Part shown: in pieces, positions 15,557 through 24,203 of the stretch
How the letters are laid out: every line of letters begins with the position of its first letter
Position numbering within the stretch: the stretch's first letter is position 1
Origin: JBBQIY01 sp964553035
GTDB taxonomy: Bacteria; Verrucomicrobiota; Kiritimatiellia; RFP12; UBA3636
DNA length: 34,737 nucleotides
Reading direction: 5' to 3'
Assembly (NCBI GenBank): GCA_964553035.1
Contig: CAZKJH010000023.1
Span: forward strand, 1-34,737
Notes under the pieces: generated by a model
Told to the model about the DNA's origin: nothing
Seen by the model: the letters and a program-made list of their open reading frames with translations, nothing else
Database searches by the model: none
Program-made: the position numbers and the translations under genes

Positions 15557-16807
15557 ATGATGAATACTCGAAATGAAAAACAAGAATCTGTCTCGAAAAC
15601 GATGCTAAAGGAATACTGCGACTGGATTCTTGCAAGAAAAACCGAAAACGGGTTCTATCGCTGTGTCGAGGGTGGAACACCAAGCCGTGAATGGTATATG
15701 ATCTTCTATCCTGCCCGGGCATTACTCTACGCATACGATATTCTTGGCGATAAGCGATACTTAGATGCGGTGATTCAATCCACGGATCTCTATCTTTCGG
15801 AACAGTTGCCGAACGGTGGCTTTACGTCAAATTTTCGCCAGCAGCCTGCCGGGACCCTGAGTAAAGCTGAGTTCCAGGATATTTTGCGAAATGGCAAAGT
15901 GAATCTTGCCGACAACGGTTCGAACTTAGGTGCTGTAATTCAGACTGTCAAGTACCTCGATCCCGCCAAGAAAATAAAATATATCGACGCTATCAGAAGT
16001 TGGTTTGATAACTGGGTTTCCATCTGGGCTCTTCCCGGTGGTGGCTATGGGAACGGTATCTGGGTTGGACATAAAGTCAATACACCTTACACGATGGCGA
16101 TGTCAAACGTGGCCACGGCGTTTTCCATGTTTTATCAACTGACCGGCGAGGATGAATATAGAGTTCATGCGGAAGATTGCATGCGTTTCCAATGTCGGGA
16201 TCACTGGCTTCCGGATGGACGCCCTGTCAACCTAAGCGTCTACCCCCTTCCGAGTGAGTATGTCGTAGAGGATTACAGCCGAATCTTCTACCTTTTAGAA
16301 GGTTTGTGCTGGACGCATCGCGTCACGAAGGATGACGAGTTGAAGTCTTTGATTGCGAAACGATTGAAAGAATGGATTTTCAGCACGAATGGAATTCTCT
16401 CCCAGTGGCGGGGGAACTGGTTTAACTTTAATCCCTACACCGCCCCGGAAAGTGAGGATTCATGGAAGAAGCGTTTCCCGGCACTGGGTGAGACGGAGCA
16501 AGAGCGGGATCATCGAAGGACGCAACTGCCCTCTTCAAGGATGGGGATTCGGCTCTTTTGGGAGTTGGCGAAAAGCTGTGGAATTCTGTATGGCTTCTCT
16601 TATTACCTGAATCAGATCGAGGAAGATCCTCAGTTGCGCGCTATTCTCGATCAAGGGGTTGGATTCCTCTGTCGGCGAGAAGAGGCTAAGATGGCGGGTG
16701 CCATGTCTGACCCCGAAACCTCATACGGCCAGTTCGCCGTGCAAGCGACTGGGTTTGCCGGTCTTTCTCTCGCTGAAGCATCAAAGCCAGGGGTGTGTTT
16801 CGACTAG
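15557..16807 (+). CDS. (Alpha/alpha)-toroid protein, probable glycan-processing enzyme
   Basis: The 416-residue protein has no signal peptide and consists of repeated helical hairpins, typical of six-hairpin glycosidases and related lyases or epimerases. Recurrent patterns are YPARALLYAYDILGDKRYLDAVIQSTDLYL, LPNGGFTSNF, GGGYGNGIWVGHKVNTPYTMAMSNVATAF and YSRIFYLLEGLCW. The tandem 'GD..YLDAV', 'GEDEYRVHA' and 'KDDELKSLI' turns mark successive hairpins. The family (GH88/GH105/GH127-like or other) cannot be fixed from sequence reading, and no catalytic Asp/Glu pair was identified with confidence. Two start codons (15557 and 15560) are adjacent, and the ribosome binding site is weak. It is probably in an operon with the GH20/GH67-like gene 73 nt upstream; both products would work on imported sugar. 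Confidence 0.6.
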   Translation: MMNTRNEKQESVSKTMLKEYCDWILARKTENGFYRCVEGGTPSREWYMIFYPARALLYAYDILGDKRYLDAVIQSTDLYLSEQLPNGGFTSNFRQQPAGTLSKAEFQDILRNGKVNLADNGSNLGAVIQTVKYLDPAKKIKYIDAIRSWFDNWVSIWALPGGGYGNGIWVGHKVNTPYTMAMSNVATAFSMFYQLTGEDEYRVHAEDCMRFQCRDHWLPDGRPVNLSVYPLPSEYVVEDYSRIFYLLEGLCWTHRVTKDDELKSLIAKRLKEWIFSTNGILSQWRGNWFNFNPYTAPESEDSWKKRFPALGETEQERDHRRTQLPSSRMGIRLFWELAKSCGILYGFSYYLNQIEEDPQLRAILDQGVGFLCRREEAKMAGAMSDPETSYGQFAVQATGFAGLSLAEASKPGVCFD

Positions 16808-16818
16808 GAGGAATTGGT

Positions 16819-16854
16819 ATGAAAAAAGAAGAGACGTGTAAAGAGACGCTCTGA
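16819..16854 (+). other. Short 11-codon frame with a strong ribosome binding site
   Basis: AGGAGG at the end of the preceding gene sits 7 nt before an ATG at 16819. The frame encodes MKKEETCKETL and stops at 16852-16854. The strong ribosome binding site and operon position suggest the truncated beginning of a lost downstream gene. It could also be a chance frame. I see no similarity in the following bases to a known gene. Confidence 0.3.
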
Positions 16855-17539
16855 TTCCATCTCGCTCGAGGTGATCTTTATGTATGTTGCGTTACCGATT
16901 CACCCCGTGGGGATAGTCACGGCTATCGTGGTGTGGGTCGACCAACTTAATACCGAGTTTTAGCAATAAAAGCGGTGTGGTTGCGCGTGAAACACAAAAA
17001 GCTCGGTATCCTCGGTGTCCTCGGTAGTGATAGAATCTTAAACGCAAAGATCGCTAAGTTTACGCAAAGTCCGCAGGGAAGGTGTTAGGTTTCAGGCCCG
17101 GGGTTCTAGCCAATTCTCGTGCCAAGCAGCGTAACCCTAACTCCTAAAAGCTAGCCCCTAACTCTCTCAGCCACGGTAGTGGCGACTAATTCTCTTAATC
17201 CACATTCAAAATCTTCACGAAAAGCTTCGCAATCCCTTTGCGTCCCTTGCGTTAAAGATTTAGCCAGAGATCACAGAGGGCTCAGAGATTGAATATTCCA
17301 TCTCTTCCATAGTTTAAACCCTTTTCGGATGGGGTCCCGCTAGTTTTGCCACGTGCTACTCAAGTCAGTAATAAACAGGGTCTGGGGCAGATCCCCTGCG
17401 GAAACTACGCACTGCGCACTACGCACTCGTAAAACCTCTGCGGCTCCGTGGTGAAGTTCTTAACCTTAGAAGTCGTCAAACCCGAACACGGATGCCATCG
17501 ACGACACCTCCGCCTTCGGAACCCTACGTTTCAATTAAA
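16855..17539. other. Repeat-rich intergenic region between convergent genes
   Basis: No gene is supported. It contains an 8-bp inverted repeat ATACCGAG (16950-16957)/CTCGGTAT (17002-17009), three 9-bp tandem units CTCGGTATC, CTCGGTGTC, CTCGGTAGT (17002-17028), the 'aaacgcaaagatcgc' type repeat near 17040-17080, the family copy at 17162-17207, a 'cagagatcacagagg' stretch near 17264-17290, a GGGTCTG/CAGATCCC hairpin near 17380-17398, and 'ctctgcggctccgtggtgaa' near 17437-17457. These resemble widespread degenerate intergenic repeats (CTCTGTGTCCTCTGTGG type) seen in many genomes. Confidence 0.6.
17162..17207. repeat. Dispersed repeat copy with GCCAC/GTGGC hairpin
   Basis: Bases 17162-17184 are identical to 6117-6139, and CTCTTAATCCAC follows as in the copies at 5145 and 6117. 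This distant copy shows that the family is dispersed and not a local duplication. Confidence 0.7.
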
Positions 17540-20011
17540 TCATTCCAGTAAGTCCGTTTCCTGCCATGTGCGGTTCTTAAGGTCTACTTTGAGCGTCTTG
17601 ATCTCAAATATGCCCAGTCGAATCTTCTTCCGCATGCGCACAAACGGTAGCGACACCGTCGTGGTACGAGGACATCCGGTCGGTTCGAACAGGCGCACGA
17701 TGAGGGCATCCCCTTTCTCTGCCTTTTTGACGGCAGTAACCTGCACGGTGTCATCATCGAGAACCACGAGCGGTTTTGGTGATTGCCCAGACCCGCCCGG
17801 GAAGAAAGAAAGTGCCATCGGCTTTTCATTGTGAACCAGCGCCTCGCGATCCACGGAGGCCATACATTCTGCCCGATCCCCACCGCTGATCCAAAAGCGA
17901 AACAGGCGCTCACCCTGGTCAATCCGGGGCGAAAACCTGTTCTCCGGCATCAGTTGCTTTGTCTCAATCGGGTGCGCAGAGTAACACGGTGAGCGGAGCA
18001 GCGAGAGGCGCAACTCCCCTCTAAAGAAATCAGAACCGTATGAGCCGTCGTTGATACAGGTGAACGTACGATTGCTCGTCTGCGAGCTTACCGATACCCA
18101 TTTCTGAGCAACGGCTTCATCCCCGTTGGCCGGCAAATGATCCATCCCATACGCCACCTGCCCTTCGAACAGGCTATCCTCCAGTAGCGTGGGGAGAGCA
18201 AGCTTCAGCATCCGGTCTTTTTCATGCCACAGCACACGAATCTCAATCTCGATCTCACGCCCCACTCTCGGCAACAGATAACGCTGACAAATGAATGAAT
18301 TGTTATAGCCAAATAACGCTTCTACAACCATCCGAGCAGGGCCATCTTCTATCACCCGCACCGCATCAAGTGGCCCGTCGAGTCCGGCAAACGCCCCCGC
18401 CGCCTGACGTGAAAGCAATCGAAATCGTCCGGCAAGTGTGCGGAATCGCTTAACGGTCATTCCCCACGGGTCCGCGTTATCTTTCATCACCAGCGGTCGG
18501 CAAGCAGCCGGAGCCAGAATGGCCTTGCCTCCGACAGCAAAGCGATCAATCAAGCCAGTCCGTGTATTGATCGTCACCTGAAGCTCATCCGTGTAGAACC
18601 GAATCTCTGATGCCTTCAGCGAGGTACGACGAACCGGCCTCTGCTTCATTTCTGTCAAACGGCAGTCGAACCGGTTCATCTGTGAGGGTGCCAAATCCGC
18701 GACAAATACAACCCGTTTGCGCCAATCGATCTTGATATTGCTGGCTTCCTGTTCGACCTGTGAGGGCAGCAACCGGTCGCCCTGGAAGACCTCAATGTTG
18801 GTGAACGTTCCACTACGGTTCTGGTCGGCTAACTGTAACTCACAGGCTACGGTCGTCCGTACGGAAAAGGGATGCGGATTATAAACGAGGATGGGGATCT
18901 CACCCGCTTTGGCAATGGACTGTCCCGCCGACAAGGCAAAAAACGCACGCGCCTTAATACGGGAGGCCACCTCTAGTCCGTGACTTATCCCACGCAACGA
19001 CGTATCCTCCACTGGCTGAATCGATGTCCCCGGCAGAATGTCATGGAACTGCGCTGTTGCGAGATCCCTGCTGACCTCCCGCAGTGCATCTGCAGGATAA
19101 GCCATCGTCCCGTTGACCCACGCCGCCGACGCCATTTTCTCTGCAGCGAACAATTCGTTTTCCAGCAGCCGGTGCTGTTGCTTGATCCGAACTTGTGAGG
19201 TGTAGCACCCGACGCCCCAGGGGTTCATGTCTCGCTGCAGGAGCGGCAGTGCGCCCCCTTTAGCGAGTTCCGCAAAATAGGCTTCCGGCGTGGAATGCTT
19301 GATCTCCACGTCCGAGGTTGTGGCTATCAAATCGCACAAGGCCTGCAGATCCTGACGCGAGGGACCGCCGCCATGATTGCCAACGCCCCACAAGACCACC
19401 TGGCATGAACCCTCCGGCGCAGCGGCCAGCTTCCGCTCAACCTTCGCCCGTGCCTGACCGCGTAGCGAGAGGTACGAATCGGAGCACCGCGTCATGGCAA
19501 TCTGTGAGCCGTCGTAACCCACCCAGGTCATCTGATCCTTTAAGAAGTCAACGGAAGCAGGATCGGGACGACAGACGATATAGCTGTCGTAACCACTCTT
19601 GCGCAGAATCTGAACGAGTCCACGCGTGTGGCCGAAAGGATCGAAATTAATCGCCGTGGTCGGGCGCACACCAAATTTCTCGTCAAAGTACTGACGCCCC
19701 AACAGGATCTGCCGAACGAACGATTCACCGCTTGGCATGTTGCAATCCGGCTGCAGATACCAGCCCCCCATGATGTGCCACCGCCCGGCTTTGACCAGCC
19801 GTTGAATCCGCCGGAACAGCTCCGGCTCGTACGCTTCGACCCATTCATAGAGGATCACCTCATTGTGATTGAAGATGAACGATTCGCACGCCTCGCACAG
19901 ATCCGCAGCCACGCGAAATGTGCTCACCGCTTCCGCCGCGCCCTCTTCCCATTCCCACAACCAGACGGGATCGAGATGAGCATTGCAGACAAGATGGATC
20001 GTTTTTTTCAT
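17540..20011 (-). CDS. GH38 alpha-mannosidase
   Basis: The 823-residue protein should hydrolyse alpha-linked mannose from glycans. Family hallmarks are clear: zinc ligands His12 and Asp14 in VCNAHLDPVWLWEWEEG, GGWYLQPDCNMPSGESFVRQ (about 82-101), the nucleophile Asp124 in INFDPFGHTR, GNHGGGPS at 211-218, and QFHDILPGTS at 321-330. A C-terminal beta-sandwich region follows (about 370-823). There is no signal peptide, so it is cytoplasmic and would act on imported mannosides or oligosaccharides. GGGAG lies before ATG 20011. It is the last gene of a minus-strand operon, 46 nt downstream of the Gfo/Idh/MocA gene. Fold and residues are well supported; linkage preference (alpha-1,2, -1,3 or -1,6) is not. 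Confidence 0.92.
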   Translation of the reverse strand: MKKTIHLVCNAHLDPVWLWEWEEGAAEAVSTFRVAADLCEACESFIFNHNEVILYEWVEAYEPELFRRIQRLVKAGRWHIMGGWYLQPDCNMPSGESFVRQILLGRQYFDEKFGVRPTTAINFDPFGHTRGLVQILRKSGYDSYIVCRPDPASVDFLKDQMTWVGYDGSQIAMTRCSDSYLSLRGQARAKVERKLAAAPEGSCQVVLWGVGNHGGGPSRQDLQALCDLIATTSDVEIKHSTPEAYFAELAKGGALPLLQRDMNPWGVGCYTSQVRIKQQHRLLENELFAAEKMASAAWVNGTMAYPADALREVSRDLATAQFHDILPGTSIQPVEDTSLRGISHGLEVASRIKARAFFALSAGQSIAKAGEIPILVYNPHPFSVRTTVACELQLADQNRSGTFTNIEVFQGDRLLPSQVEQEASNIKIDWRKRVVFVADLAPSQMNRFDCRLTEMKQRPVRRTSLKASEIRFYTDELQVTINTRTGLIDRFAVGGKAILAPAACRPLVMKDNADPWGMTVKRFRTLAGRFRLLSRQAAGAFAGLDGPLDAVRVIEDGPARMVVEALFGYNNSFICQRYLLPRVGREIEIEIRVLWHEKDRMLKLALPTLLEDSLFEGQVAYGMDHLPANGDEAVAQKWVSVSSQTSNRTFTCINDGSYGSDFFRGELRLSLLRSPCYSAHPIETKQLMPENRFSPRIDQGERLFRFWISGGDRAECMASVDREALVHNEKPMALSFFPGGSGQSPKPLVVLDDDTVQVTAVKKAEKGDALIVRLFEPTGCPRTTTVSLPFVRMRKKIRLGIFEIKTLKVDLKNRTWQETDLLE

Positions 20012-20057
20012 ACGGACTCCCGTGCAAAAAAGAGGAGCAAGGCGCCCTTTTTTCTGA

Positions 20058-21119
20058 CTAACACCGCCATTTTACATCCACCGCCTGCTTCTGTGAAGCA
20101 CTGAGTTTAATATGGGCGATCAGCTCATCGACTTCATAGCCGGTCAGCCGCGACTGGTCGCCCTGTTGCTTTCGCTCAATATTTCCGCAAAAGTAGGCGG
20201 AGGCACGTGCAAAGGGGGAAACCGGAGCGAATTCGTAAACGGTTGGTTGCTCCGCGCCATTGTCATAATGCACCAGCTTTGAGCTCTTGGTTTCAACCTG
20301 ATCCCACAGGGCACTGTAAATCAGCAGGCGACCACTCGCTCCATTGATCTCAATACGCTCGTCCCAGCCATCGCCAAGGAAACCGATGTTGCTCATGTTG
20401 TGCGCCAGTGCTTCGAGATGGACTACGCCATTGGGTGTTTCCAGCAACGCAGCGGCCTGCAGATCATAATCCAGACCTTTCAGAGAATGCATGGATGCGT
20501 AAAGCCGGGTCGGTCTACCCAAAAAATGGAGAACCAAATCTAGGATGTGGCTACCACCGCAAGCCAGAATGCCGCCGCCATAGTTTTTCAACAATTGAGA
20601 TTTCCCGCCCGGCGGCGTGTGGAAAAATCCATCTGCCGGCGGCGTAACCCAATCCAAACCCCAGTTCTGGTACGTGCGGATATGCGTACTCACAATCGGG
20701 CCCAAGGTGGGCAACAAGGCCTTAGCCTTCTCGATAGCAGGAATAAACCGCTTCATATAGGAGGTGTAGAAGATCGTTCCCTTCTCTTGCGCCAGACGCA
20801 CAATCGCTAATGCATCATCGGCATTTTCAGCCAACGTCTTTTCGCAGATCACCGCCTTGCCAGCTTCGATTGCCGCGCAGCACATTGTCTTGTGTACGGC
20901 TGACACCGGCGTGACAACCACCAGATCCACCGTATCGTCTGCTAGGGCCTCCCGATAATCAGTCGTAAAACGAGCACCAAACTTCTCGACCCACGGTTGA
21001 GCCTGCTCCCGGGAGAGATCGCAAACCCAGGCAATAGTAACGCCAGCCTTCGCAAGGCCATCAAAGTGGTACTTAGAAATATTCCCACATCCAATAATAA
21101 CTGCTCTTAAACTCATCAT
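20058..21119 (-). CDS. Gfo/Idh/MocA-family dehydrogenase (first copy)
   Basis: The 353-residue protein has an N-terminal Rossmann domain (AVIIGCGNISKYHFDGLAKAG; acidic strand end at CD34) and the C-terminal alpha/beta domain of the family. It should oxidise or reduce a sugar or sugar derivative with NAD(P). The EKP motif reads CEKTL (Glu93-Lys94), so Lys94 is kept. In the second motif, GGGILACGGSHILD, the Asp expected four residues before the catalytic His191 is Cys187. The ATG at 21119 overlaps the stop of the upstream alcohol dehydrogenase gene (ATGA), so the two are translationally coupled. GH38 follows after 46 nt. The substrate is unknown; the context suggests a mannose-derived or keto-sugar intermediate. 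Confidence 0.87.
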   Translation of the reverse strand: MMSLRAVIIGCGNISKYHFDGLAKAGVTIAWVCDLSREQAQPWVEKFGARFTTDYREALADDTVDLVVVTPVSAVHKTMCCAAIEAGKAVICEKTLAENADDALAIVRLAQEKGTIFYTSYMKRFIPAIEKAKALLPTLGPIVSTHIRTYQNWGLDWVTPPADGFFHTPPGGKSQLLKNYGGGILACGGSHILDLVLHFLGRPTRLYASMHSLKGLDYDLQAAALLETPNGVVHLEALAHNMSNIGFLGDGWDERIEINGASGRLLIYSALWDQVETKSSKLVHYDNGAEQPTVYEFAPVSPFARASAYFCGNIERKQQGDQSRLTGYEVDELIAHIKLSASQKQAVDVKWRC

Positions 21120-22120
21120 GATACTCCTGTTACAATTACCTTAACTGACTCGCTACGATTATGCGCCATCGCCAACGCATCACTGATTCGGCTCAGCGGG
21201 AAACGATGACTGATGAGTGCCTCGCCATCAATCACACCCTCGCGCAGGTACTTCAAGGCCATAGGAGTACACATAGCAGGCGAAGCGAACGAAGCACGGA
21301 GCTGAAGCTTTTTGAAGTGAAACGCATTCACGTCCATGTCACAGCGAGCCCCCGCACCTTGCCCGATACCAATAAACGAGATAATGCCTCCCTTGCAGGC
21401 GAGGGCAAAGGCATCATTCAAAGTCGGAGGCGGGGTCGTCACCAGAACACGATCAATTTTACATCCGAAATCGTAAGTTTTGAGGTCGTGTGCACTCGGG
21501 TCAATCACGTCATCGGCACCGAACTGACGAGCCAGTTTCACGCGTGCCTTCTCTGACGCGAAGGCCGAACAGAAAACCCGGCGTGCGCCTTGGCGTCTGG
21601 CCAGTGCTAACGCCATGAGACCGATCGGTCCCGGCCCCATCACGAGCACATTCGAATCGATCGTGATATCAGCAAGACGCACCAAATCGATCGCCACCCC
21701 GAGTGGCTCACTCAGCGTGGCAACTTCGGGCGACAGATCGTCGCAGGGAATTGCACAGATCGCCGGAACAATCATTTCATCAGCAAAACCAAAGGTTTCC
21801 GTAAAGAAGAAACTCTGGATATCGGTACAAAGTTCCTGACGCGTGTTGCGACAGTTTTCGCAACGTCCGCACGCCGTCGCCGATTCCAGAACAATCTTCA
21901 TGCCAACGTCCAACCACGAGACTGCATGGCCCTTCTCCAAGATCGTTCCAGCGATTTCGTGACCGAACTCCATCTCGCCGGAGGCGTTCGGATCAACGTG
22001 CAGATCCGTACCGCATACGCCGCAGGCCGCCACCTTCACTCGGATCTCATGCGGCTCAATGGCGCGTAGCGTTTTTTCAATCAATCGGACACTTTTTCCA
22101 TTTCGGACGGCAACTTTCAT
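21116..22120 (-). CDS. Zinc-dependent medium-chain alcohol/polyol dehydrogenase
   Basis: The 334-residue protein is a medium-chain dehydrogenase of the sorbitol/threonine dehydrogenase type. Catalytic-zinc ligands are Cys36 (CGVCGTDLH) and His54-Glu55 (FGHE). Structural zinc is bound by Cys84, 87, 90 and 98 (CGRCENCRNTRQELC). The nucleotide-binding turn is GPGPIGLMALALA. It should oxidise a secondary hydroxyl of a sugar or polyol with NAD(P). AAGGAG lies 11 nt before ATG 22120. It is the first gene of the operon with the Gfo/Idh/MocA dehydrogenase and GH38, which suggests sequential processing of one sugar. Its promoter region is shared with the divergent GH39-like gene. Confidence 0.88.
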   Translation of the reverse strand: MKVAVRNGKSVRLIEKTLRAIEPHEIRVKVAACGVCGTDLHVDPNASGEMEFGHEIAGTILEKGHAVSWLDVGMKIVLESATACGRCENCRNTRQELCTDIQSFFFTETFGFADEMIVPAICAIPCDDLSPEVATLSEPLGVAIDLVRLADITIDSNVLVMGPGPIGLMALALARRQGARRVFCSAFASEKARVKLARQFGADDVIDPSAHDLKTYDFGCKIDRVLVTTPPPTLNDAFALACKGGIISFIGIGQGAGARCDMDVNAFHFKKLQLRASFASPAMCTPMALKYLREGVIDGEALISHRFPLSRISDALAMAHNRSESVKVIVTGVS

Positions 22121-22799
22121 CTGTAGAGTCTCCTTAGCTCAACCATTATGGGTTTGATGTATATTTCATATATTACCATGAACGCAGGCGAAAAGCCATG
22201 CACAAAACCGATTTTCCTCTTGCACAATTCTGACCTGTGATGGGTGCGAGTCAACTTTGTTGAACTCTCACAGATTCCGGCTGGAAACACAGTGCTGACG
22301 CATGAATTATGAAAGCTAGCATTAGTGAGGATTTTCGAGAGTGCGTCAAAAACTTTTTCGCAAGTTCGTGTTAAACAACTTAAATCGAATCTGGCATAGT
22401 ATCATTGGGTTTGAGTAGTAACAATTAGCCGCATTAGCACATCCTTTTCCTCAGCATTCATCAAAAACTCTGAACCTGCGATATTCGCATCGCCAACCTC
22501 ACGCCCTTGTAAAATCCTCGTCGTTGTTATGGCTCAAAGTTTACTACAAGTTACTCGCACGAGTTCAGCTAAAAAATAAGCTTAAAATATATTTTAGGGC
22601 TTGTATTTTTTAAGAACTGAGGCTATCATTTGAGTTTAGTGGATTTGGACTAGTTAAGTCCACTAATAAATTCGCACACGGCAAGTGGATTCTTGAGCTA
22701 CTTAAAAAGCCGTGAAGGGTTACTAAATGTTTTAGGCGAGGTAATTGTGCTCCGCAGAAAACGAATTTGCAAGAACCTCTTAAGTTAGGATAAAAGCAG
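22121..22799. other. Divergent control region, 680 bp
   Basis: No gene is seen. It separates the dehydrogenase-GH38 operon (minus) from the GH39-like operon (plus). A minus-strand promoter candidate is at 22170-22224. An imperfect inverted repeat, AGTGGATTT (22638-22646) and AAGTCCACT (22656-22664), encloses an inner GGACT/AGTCC hairpin (22647-22661). AGGA at 22787-22790 is the ribosome binding site for the gene at 22800. The length and AT-richness fit a regulated region, possibly with a long 5' leader. Confidence 0.5.
22170..22224 (-). promoter_or_regulatory. Candidate regulated promoter of the dehydrogenase-GH38 operon
   Basis: Reading the minus strand, TGCA at 22224-22221 and TGCATGGC starting at 22202 are 22 bp apart, and a -10 box TAATAT starts at 22175, 27 bp after the second TGCA. 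In the promoter at 29451-29525 the corresponding TGCA to TGCATGGC spacing is 21 bp and the distance to the -10 box is 28 bp. The intermediate TGC of that promoter is missing here, so the match is partial. Confidence 0.35.
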
Positions 22800-24158
22800 A
22801 TGATGACCATTGATTTTGGGCGTCAGAACGGTCAAATCCGAGCCTTGAACGGCGCGAATCTCGGTCCACGCCTGTACGGAAGTGCCAGTCCGGCACGTGA
22901 GCGGATTCTGGCCATGTATAGAGCGTTGAACCTTCCGATGACTCGGTTTCACGATGCGCCGCTGGACAATCCTGGCATGCGGCTCGTCGACCCAAACCTG
23001 ATCTTCGCCAATTTTCATGCCGATGCCGATGATCCACGCAACTACTATTTTCGGCAGACCGATGACTATCTGGGGATTTGCCGAGACTATGATCGGGCCA
23101 TTGATCAGGGTATCGAGCTGCATTATCGGCTAGGGCCTTCCATCGAGCATTCAGCGGATCATTACTTTATCTACCCTCCGGAAGACTACGAACAATGGGT
23201 GAAAATCTGCACGAACATCATCCGCCACTACAACGAGGGCTGGAACAATGGGTTTGCGTGGGACATCCGGTATTGGACGATCTGGGAGGAGCCCTGCCAG
23301 AAGCGGCTTTGGGACGGCGATCCGATCGCGTTCTACCGGTTGTTCGAACTGGCCGTCAGGCGGCTCAAGGCGCGTTTCCCGAACATCAAGCTGGGAACGG
23401 ACGTGAATCACTGTATGGCGTTGGCACGGGGGGATGACCCTTCTTCCTGGGTTTACGAAACGAAATGGGTGGCGGATTATCTGGCCTATTGCCGCGACGA
23501 GAAGGTGCCTCTGGATTTCTTTGCCTGTAGCTCGTACAGTGGCGACCCAGATCAGACTATCGCTTTCCCGGCTATGTTTAAGCGCGTTTTGGACGACTAC
23601 GGTTTCGTGGATACCGAATTTCATATTGGGGAGTGGAACTACTCTGGAGTTGGTGTCGGATGGGCGAGCGAAGGGCCGCGAGGGCGCTTGGGGCCGGATG
23701 GCGCGGCCTATATAGCCGCAGTGCTTACTGGGTGGCAGGATTCGCCGCTGACCATGGCAAATTACTACACCATATCCCATATTGTTGGGGTTTTTCATCA
23801 TACTGATGACGGCGATTCGATACCCGGCAAAAACTATTTCGGGTTGGTGGCCTTTGGTGAAATGACTCGGTTTGACCGTCGCGTTGCCGCGAAATCCGAG
23901 GCCAAGGGAGTCTGGTGCTTAGCGGGTGTGAACGACGCGGGCGAAGGTGCCATCTTGGTTTCCGTGTTCAAGCCGGAGATGACGCGGCTCGTGCTACGTA
24001 TCCAGGGGGCGACAGCGGAAACCTTGACGGTGCGTTGCGTCAATGCCGCGTCCGATCTCGAACTGATCGAGTTTGAACGCACAGCCGATGGCTTGGTCAT
24101 CCCCCATCTATCGGGCTCGAGCGTCCTTCGAATCGATGGATATCGTCGCGCCCCATGA
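22800..24158 (+). CDS. GH39-like (clan GH-A) glycoside hydrolase
   Basis: The 452-residue protein has no clear signal peptide and resembles GH39 beta-xylosidase/iduronidase-type TIM barrels followed by a small beta domain (about 375-452). The acid/base motif appears as RYWTIWEEP (residues 157-165), where clan GH-A normally has NEP, so Glu164 is the likely acid/base and the preceding Asn is Glu163. The nucleophile candidate is Glu278 in FHIGEWNYSG, matching the 'TEFN/TEWN' type strand. LGTDVNH and DFFACSSYSGDP fit barrel strands in between. Two ATG codons (22800, 22803) are adjacent; AGGA at 22787 supports both. It heads an operon with the 1400-residue protein and the AraC gene. A relic of a paralogue is at 31313. 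Confidence 0.7.
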   Translation: MMTIDFGRQNGQIRALNGANLGPRLYGSASPARERILAMYRALNLPMTRFHDAPLDNPGMRLVDPNLIFANFHADADDPRNYYFRQTDDYLGICRDYDRAIDQGIELHYRLGPSIEHSADHYFIYPPEDYEQWVKICTNIIRHYNEGWNNGFAWDIRYWTIWEEPCQKRLWDGDPIAFYRLFELAVRRLKARFPNIKLGTDVNHCMALARGDDPSSWVYETKWVADYLAYCRDEKVPLDFFACSSYSGDPDQTIAFPAMFKRVLDDYGFVDTEFHIGEWNYSGVGVGWASEGPRGRLGPDGAAYIAAVLTGWQDSPLTMANYYTISHIVGVFHHTDDGDSIPGKNYFGLVAFGEMTRFDRRVAAKSEAKGVWCLAGVNDAGEGAILVSVFKPEMTRLVLRIQGATAETLTVRCVNAASDLELIEFERTADGLVIPHLSGSSVLRIDGYRRAP

Positions 24159-24178
24159 ACCTGTTGAGATTTTGCACG

Positions 24179-24203
24179 ATCCTCTGTTGAAAAATCCTCT
24201 GTT
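24179..24203 (+). repeat. Direct repeat directly before a start codon
   Basis: ATCCTCTGTT occurs at 24179-24188 and again at 24194-24203, separated by GAAAA. The second copy ends exactly at the ATG of the next gene. No purine-rich ribosome binding site is present, so translation start may depend on the preceding gene or another mechanism. Confidence 0.5.

Noticed and set aside
17002..17028. Three tandem 9-bp units considered as a CRISPR or iteron array
   Set aside because: Units are too short, directly adjacent and without spacers. No cas, rep or parA gene is nearby.
23151..23801. 216-codon minus-strand frame inside the GH39-like gene
   Set aside because: It mirrors a well-supported coding gene and is Pro/Arg-rich without motifs. 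Similar antisense frames at 25512-26153 and 28432-29118 were rejected for the same reason.
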